From Pegea sp. RAD2-039 (Eukaryota > Chordata > Thaliacea > Salpida > Salpidae): a DNA stretch of 64,000 bases. Both the position numbers and the translations under genes were made by a program. Shown one piece after another: positions 58,117 to 64,000 of this stretch (the stretch's first letter is position 1; each line of letters starts with the position of its first letter). The stretch is taken from contig JAQGEQ010000363.1 in assembly GCA_034620365.1 (NCBI GenBank), positions 2,294,001-2,358,000 on the forward strand. The letters run 5' to 3'. The notes beneath the pieces are model-generated. The model was not told where the DNA came from. It saw only the letters and a program-made list of their open reading frames with translations, and made no database searches.

Positions 58117-61100
58117 ATGGATAATCAATCTGGAAATAAAAGTCAGACATTACATGTGCCACAAAAGGATAATATTGATGATATTTGCCTTTCTACTAAA
58201 GTTATTGATGGCAACGATAGAATGATTACTGAACCATCAATTTGTTTACCACCGTTAGTGAAACAAGAGAGTGGAGTTTCTCAGCAAAATATTTGTCTAG
58301 TACCAAAAGTAATTCAAGAAACTGAAGTTATAACTTCTATGGATTCACAAAATTTAATTTTGTCTTCTAATATGATAGAAGAAAGTAGAAATGTTACTGA
58401 CACATCTCAAAATATTTGTATGTCATCTAAATCTTTGGATGATAAATCAGTAATAACACCAACTCAAGAAAACATTTGTCTAGTATCTAAAGTCATTGAA
58501 GAAACTGAAGTTATGACCACAACTGACCATCAAACTATTTGTTTACCTTCAAAAGTATTAGAGGAATCAACACCACAAAATATATGTTTACCAGCTGAGT
58601 CAATAGATGACAAATCTATCATTAATTCAAATCAACAAAATATGTGTTTGATTCCAAAAGTTTTACAAGAAACTGAGGTAGTTACTGGTTCAGCTATCTG
58701 TTTGCCTACAGAAGAAGCAGTTATTTCTCAGCCTACAAGCACTATGTGCCTAATAACTAAGCCTGATCCATTAGAACATTCAAATGATGCCACAAATAGT
58801 TTACAATTGGTTCCTAAAGTTTTGGATAAACCAGTACATTTTCGTAAACCTCCCCCTGAAAAATTCATTCATGAAGGATGTATGTATAACTTCATAAGTT
58901 TTAGTAAAAATAGAAGATACAAATTCTGGCGATGCGACAAAAGAAGTCAAGGCTGTAAAGTTCGAATCCATACAGATAGCCGTACAAACAAGGTTAGATG
59001 TTTGTGAATTTTAAATCTGAATTTTCTAATAAGTTGACATTTTGTTTGTTTTTTATTAAATCTTTTTTAGTTAAGTTTTTGAAACTTTAGAATTTATTAT
59101 TTAAAAACAGAAAGAATATTATTTTAGTGATAACTTTTTATCAATTAAATTTTTTTTTATAAATTGATAAACAGATTGTGAAGATGAGGAACATCCACAA
59201 TCACGACAATGATCCTAAAGACGTCGAATTAAAAAGATTAAAAGCAATCGTGAAAGTTCGAGCTTTACAAACAGTTGAAAATCCAGCCCAAGTCAGTAGC
59301 AGCTTGAAAATTAAACCAAAAATTCATCTAAACTTGTCCAGGTCATCAAACAAAGCTTACTTGAAGTTCCAAATGGTCCATTTGAACTAAACGCGATTCA
59401 GAAAAGAAATTTAGCGAAAGTAATCAACCGCGAAAGAAGTCTCGCGTCACTAACTCTCGCTGCAAGCGCTCCTAGCATCGTAGAAGAAAGTCAAGAAGTC
59501 CTTTCAGGTGATCTTTCACTTCTGAAGCTCTTCCACTAAACTCTGACTTCTTCAGATGATATGATCGATGAAATCGATAGTCCGCGCGAACAGTCGATGT
59601 TGGAGGATAATCCGGACACAATCCAAAAAGTCCTAGTTGAGTTCGGGGGCGAATTATCTGATGAAGACCTTAACAACAGCTGTGATGCCCCAAATCTCTT
59701 CATCAACATTGACACAGGACCCCCAAACGCCCCATACATCAAAATGGAACTCGACAATTACTATTCGGTCAGCAAACCATAATTTCAATCGCGTTTGTGA
59801 CGTCATGATCGCGCAGCCGAACGAAAAAAAGCCGAAAGAGAAGCTGATTGAAGGAGGTTGCATGTACGCGTTCGATCGCTACAGTACCGATGGACGCGTG
59901 AAGTTTTGGAGATGTGATCATCGCGCTCACGGATGTGCGGTTCGACTCCACACGGATGCAGTGACAGATGAGGTAAGTGACGTCATCAACGCGATCGACA
60001 AACAACTCGATATGGTTGTAGATAGTGAAGCAAGTGAACATGCACAATCATGAGATTGATTCACGAGATGTTGAGATCAAAAGATTAAAACAAACTATCA
60101 AAAAAAAAGCTCTCGAAACCGATGACGAAGCCTGGCAGGTATCTATAGTAACTGGTCACCAGGTGGCGCTATTATGTGGTGTTTGTTGGTTGTTGAGGTG
60201 ATCAAGGAATGCTCGGAGACACTCAGTCCAGCGGCGCGCGCGATTTTGAATCCTCGAAATCTTGAAGTATTTATTCATCGGCATCGAAGGACTTCTGTGT
60301 CGCGCGATCCACCGCGATTCGAGAATTTGAAGATCTCACTACGCTACAGCACCTATAGCGCCTCACCACGTGAACCTCAACATGGTGAGTGACGTCACCG
60401 CTATCAAACTTCACTGATGACGTCACATTTGTAGCCGAGAACTTCCTACTACACGATTGTGGCACGGATGCTGGTCCCAACCGGATTTTGGTGTTTGGAC
60501 GCGAATCGAACGTTCGCGACGCGGGAAGTGAAGAAAATAACATCAAACACGTGATCTTTGATGGAACCTTCAGTTTAACTCCACCGATCTATCAAGATGG
60601 CAAAGTACTCTAACGCCTCCTAGTGGTCATTTTGTAATTGTTCTACATCTTCAGTTATATATCGTGATGATTCGACAAGATGAATGGATCTTTCCTTTCC
60701 TCTATGTCCTCCTTCCCAACAAGACTCCCTACATCTATGAACGCTTTTTCACTATTCTTCGCGATCTTTTACCTCATTTACATGTAAGCTTCTATCACTT
60801 CTCAATCGCCTCTCCATCACTTCATCATCTCAACAGCCCACCACAGTCTCCATCGACTTTGATCCTGACGCCTTCCGGTCGCTTACTAAGGCGTTTCCGA
60901 ACGCGCAAGCGACCGGCCACTTCTTCCACTTCGCTCAAGCAGTCAAGCGACAGTGGTTGTCATCGTCACCAGATCAACATCGTCGGTATTGCGAAGACGC
61001 CGAATTCGCGGTTTTATGCAAAGCGGTCGCGTCGATCGCGCTTGTACCTTTACCACGAATTCATCGAGCTCTTTGTGATCTAAGACACAATCTTCCGAAC

Positions 61101-62005
61101 GAACTGATGTTTTTGGTGGATTGGTTAGAAGAATATTTTACTGGTAAGTTGGTTTCTACGACCAGAAAAGCTTTTAAAGTTGATATTGGACAGGCAAAGT
61201 GAACGGAGACCATCAAACGGGACCCCTGTTTCCTATGGCCATGTGGAATGCTTATGACCGGTTTCTTGCCGATGCGGACAGCACCGTAAGTGGCTTTTAA
61301 CTTTTCTGCGCGACGCTCAATAAGCCAAAAAGTTACTTGAGAAGTAGTGACTTGTTTGCTTTCAAAGAGCGGAAATTGACCAGGGACGCCTACAGGGCAA
61401 AGTGTGTCCTAGTTTTGACACCTTTTGTAGTTGGCCTCACTACAGATATGATTTAAAAACTTGTTCGATCACCTGATCTTCTTCTAATCTTCATCTGATC
61501 ATCTTCTAATCTTCATCTGATCATCTTCTAATCTTCACCTGATCATCTTCTAATCTTCATCTGATCATCTAATCTTTATTTGATCATCTTCTAATCTTCA
61601 TCTGATCATCTTCTAATCTTTATCTAATCTTCTTCTAATCTTTATCTGATCATCTTCTAATCTTTATCTGATCATCTTCTAATCTTCATCTGATCATCTT
61701 CTAATCTTTAGGAGCTTGCTGACACAAACGCAGAAGCAGCACACCGACGAATCCAAACCGAACTAGGAATGAATCACAGCACAGTGTGGAAACTGATCGA
61801 TGCTTTCCGGAAAGTTCAACGAACACACGACGCTGAGTTTGATATGATGATAACCGGCCAGCGGCCACCAACTCAGCCCAAAAAATTCCGTTCTGCCTAT
61901 GCGACTATGCATAAGATCGTAAGATCGGAAACAGATGTGGAGTCAGATGCAGATGTCTGGCCTTATATGAGAGATCTTAGCAGAATATTTGAAGTTCTTC
62001 CCTAA
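58117..62005 (+). CDS. FLYWCH zinc-finger protein with MULE-type transposase domain
   Basis: About 12 exons with in-phase junctions. Exon 1 (58117 to about 58992) encodes some 12 divergent repeats built on ICLxxKVxxE (for example NICLVPKVIQETEV). Two FLYWCH zinc fingers follow: EGCMYNF, YKFWRCDKRSQGCKVRIHT, NIHNHDND; then GGCMYAF, VKFWRCDHRAHGCAVRLHT, NMHNHEID. The C-terminal half matches MULE transposases: HVIFDGTFSLTPPIYQ (first Asp), LLPNKTPYIYERFF, SIDFDPDAFRSLTKAFPNAQ (second Asp), GHFFHFAQAVKRQW, and TNAEAAHRRIQ (candidate Glu). Many introns and no terminal inverted repeats noticed argue for a domesticated gene rather than a mobile copy. FLYWCH fingers bind DNA; function here is unknown. 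An acceptor TTTTTTCAG ends 7 nt before the ATG. AATAAA is near 62246. Confidence 0.88.
61454..61711 (+). repeat. intronic TCATCTGATCATCTTCTAATCT tandem repeat
   Basis: About eleven copies of a 22-bp unit (ATCTGATCATCTTCTAATCTTC with variants), filling the last intron of the FLYWCH/MULE gene right up to its acceptor CTAATCTTTAG. The acceptor is itself built from the repeat unit. Confidence 0.92.
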
Positions 62006-62296
62006 ACTTTACTAACTGTGATCATCTTATGTTGTTTCAACATCAATCAAGTCATTGTTTGACAGTTTTCTTTCATTTAATCTATTTTGTAAACTTTATC
62101 GAGGTGGCTTACTTCGGACTACAGAATTCTCATTTGAGGGTTTCAGTCGCCATTTACGTAATTATTTTCGTTATAATAATAACCAGATGCAAACTAATCT
62201 GCTACTGGATTGGTTGGTTGGTTTGATGAGATTTCTCGGTTCTTGAATAAAAATAAAAATTTGAAAAGTTGTTCATTTATTCGCAAATTAGAATAA

Positions 62297-63926
62297 TTAG
62301 TTGATAGAAACAGCTAGTGATGACAATTGCTTGTTTTTTGAAGGTTCCTTTAACATTTGAGCTTCCATAGATGAAATCTTCTCTTTAAGACACTGATACA
62401 ATTCACTCATCACCTTACAGGGCTGAAAATTGAAAGTTTAATAAATAATTAGAAACATCAAAACTTCGCCACCTTCTTTTTTGGTTCAAATTTTGCGGCA
62501 ATCAGTTTCATTTTATCAACAGAGACTCGATGTGAGGTGTTTGTTAGAAGACGGATCACAAGTCGAAGATGAAGTTTACTGAAAAAGAAACTTTTAATTC
62601 ATAAAAAGTCGATGAGAATCGCGTCTCTTACTTTAGTGTCTTAACTGAACCGAAGAGTTTGTTGAAGATCAGATGGAAGACTTCCTCATCAGCGAGAAGT
62701 TCACTATTTGAAGGTAAACTGGAACATAAGCTGATGACAAATAGAAAATTCCCGGCAACCTCTCGACTAGATTTCACTGGAAGAAAAGTTTTATGTAAAC
62801 AAGCAGAGGGGGAATGGGGCGAGGGGCACCTAACACATGAAGAGCCTCGATGAATAAACTCTTCTTTTTATTTTTGATTAAATTTACTGTGAAACGAACC
62901 AAGATGTTCCGACACAAATGATCTTGAACACTTAATCTAAAAAGATCTTAAATAAGATTATTAAGATCGGATGTTGGGATGATGTACTTGCTGATTACTG
63001 CAATCGCTTTTGAAAGACTCGGTTTGGGAGCTTCATCTTTTGGAGGATTCTGTTGAGAGAAGAGTTTTAAACTGAAACTGAATGCTGATTGGATAATCAC
63101 TTTCCGCGCGCGCTTCTTGGGAACGACTACTTTTTCATCTTTATCTTTTTTTTCTTCATCTGATCCTTTCAAACTCTTCACCTTGTTTGTCAAACTAGAG
63201 ATTTGATCAGCTAAATTAACGCTGATTAGACTCGGCAGAAAACTGTGTAGAATCTCTCGTTCAATTTTCGGTTCCTTAAAAATCTAAACAAAAAGTTGAG
63301 AAGTAGAAGAAGAAGAAGAGGGGGCAGAGACCCAACCTGCTTGTCGATGATGTCCCAAGCTGACTGTCCCAAAGCCAACAAGCGGATCAGAAGAATGAAA
63401 TTCGGATTATCCTGTAAAAGACATTTAGTTTTGATGAGGTTAGGGGGGGCGTGTACCTTGGGTAGTATCGCCCTGTTTGCAGAATCTTGAAGATTCTTCA
63501 TCATGCTACACAGGATTGTATTCAAAGCGAAAGGATCACAAACAATCATAGAAAGATCCCTGGAGGTAGAAGATTAAAATTTGATCCCTTAAGAATCTCA
63601 ATTCACCCCAAAACTTTTTCAGAGCACTTCCGGATGCTATCAAGGAATCCCTGTAACTCTTTCGCTCTTTTGGAATCGACGTAGTTCTCGCGGATGCATG
63701 CGTTCAAGCACCATGTGAATTTGTAACAGGGATCGACGTTACAGACCTCGTTGACCTGAGAACAAGTTACTTTTGTTTCTGATTGATAAGGAGTCAATAA
63801 TTACCTCATCATCATGTAATGACATCAAGATCTCTGTTCTTAACGAGCAATAATGAGAATTATGTGTCTTAAGGAAGAAAGTTCGGAGGAATTGAAGAAC
63901 CATATCATATAATCGGATATTCTTTC
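62297..63926 (-). CDS. NELFB: negative elongation factor B (partial, 5' end outside window)
   Basis: A subunit of the NELF complex that holds RNA polymerase II in promoter-proximal pausing. Minus-strand exons give, in order, KNIRLYDMVLQFLRTFFLKT, VDPCYKFTWCLNACIRENYV, DSKRAKELQGFLDSIRK, DLSMIVCDPFALNTI, FILLIRLLALGQSAWDIIDK and FKEPKIEREILHSFLPSLI. A basic/acidic insert follows (DEEKKDKDEK, VPKKRARKV), then ELLADEEVFHLIFNKLFGS, HLRLVIRLLTNTSHRVSVDK and a C-terminus ending SSLAVSIN at the stop, 62297. The first half of the protein lies beyond the window end. The region after FLPSLI is diverged, with a lysine-rich loop. AATAAA (reverse, 62276-62281) is 16 nt after the stop; the gene is tail to tail with the FLYWCH gene. 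Confidence 0.94.
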
Positions 63927-64000
63927 CTTAAATATCAAATTTTAAATGAAACAAATTGTAATAATTAAATCTGAGAGTTTGAAATAATTACAAAAAACTT

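Noticed and set aside
58117..62005. Active MULE transposon
   Set aside because: About eleven introns, a long unrelated N-terminal domain and no terminal inverted repeats noticed; domestication is more likely, though TIRs could not be searched exhaustively.

Overview
The window is nuclear DNA from an AT-rich invertebrate animal. Genes are split by many short GT-AG introns (about 40-500 bp), start without bacterial ribosome binding sites, and encode metazoan proteins: p50RhoGAP, MICAL, a class B1 GPCR, NELF-B, TMEM129, claudin-like proteins. Several genes have a strong 3' splice site just upstream of the start codon with no visible upstream exon, and one pair is packed like an operon with 43 bp between cistrons. 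Together these suggest spliced-leader trans-splicing. A tunicate is my best guess, from the chordate-like receptor plus operon-like packing, but this is inference.

Layout: 1.4-3.2 kb, two tandem intronless PGAM5-like pseudoenzymes (+). 6.3-9.2 kb, ARHGAP1 (+) with two alternative first exons. 9.4-10.7 kb, an unrecognised small protein (-). 11.0-14.3 kb, NMD3 (-), with a SINE in one intron. 14.4-18.2 kb, AT-rich and empty. 18.2-19.9 kb, a CNOT7/8-like deadenylase (+). 22.6-25.8 kb, eRF1 (+). 26.1-27.1 kb, a 20-bp minisatellite. 27.1-28.9 kb, the TMEM129-PTRHD1 pair (-). 28.9-32.3 kb, empty. 32.3-41.9 kb, a large MICAL gene (+) with an alternative membrane-anchored ending and a tRNA-Lys in a late intron. 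45.8-48.2 kb, a PTH/secretin-type GPCR (+). 49.5-53.1 kb, two tandem claudin-like four-span proteins (+). 53.1-58.1 kb, AT-rich with one tRNA-like element. 58.1-62.0 kb, a FLYWCH plus MULE-transposase-derived gene (+). 62.3 kb to the end, NELFB (-), cut off by the window edge.

The genes are not one pathway. They cover translation and ribosome export (eRF1, NMD3, PTRHD1, tRNA-Lys), mRNA decay and transcription pausing (CNOT7/8, NELF-B), ER quality control (TMEM129), actin and Rho control (ARHGAP1, MICAL), and membrane signalling or junctions. Three sequence layers are laid over them: the palindrome TGACGTCA packed into gene bodies, RFX-like GTTGC(N)GCAAC palindromes near genes, and strand-oriented pyrimidine repeats inside introns. 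All exon boundaries were read by eye from splice consensus, phase and homology remembered for the family; none was tested with transcripts.
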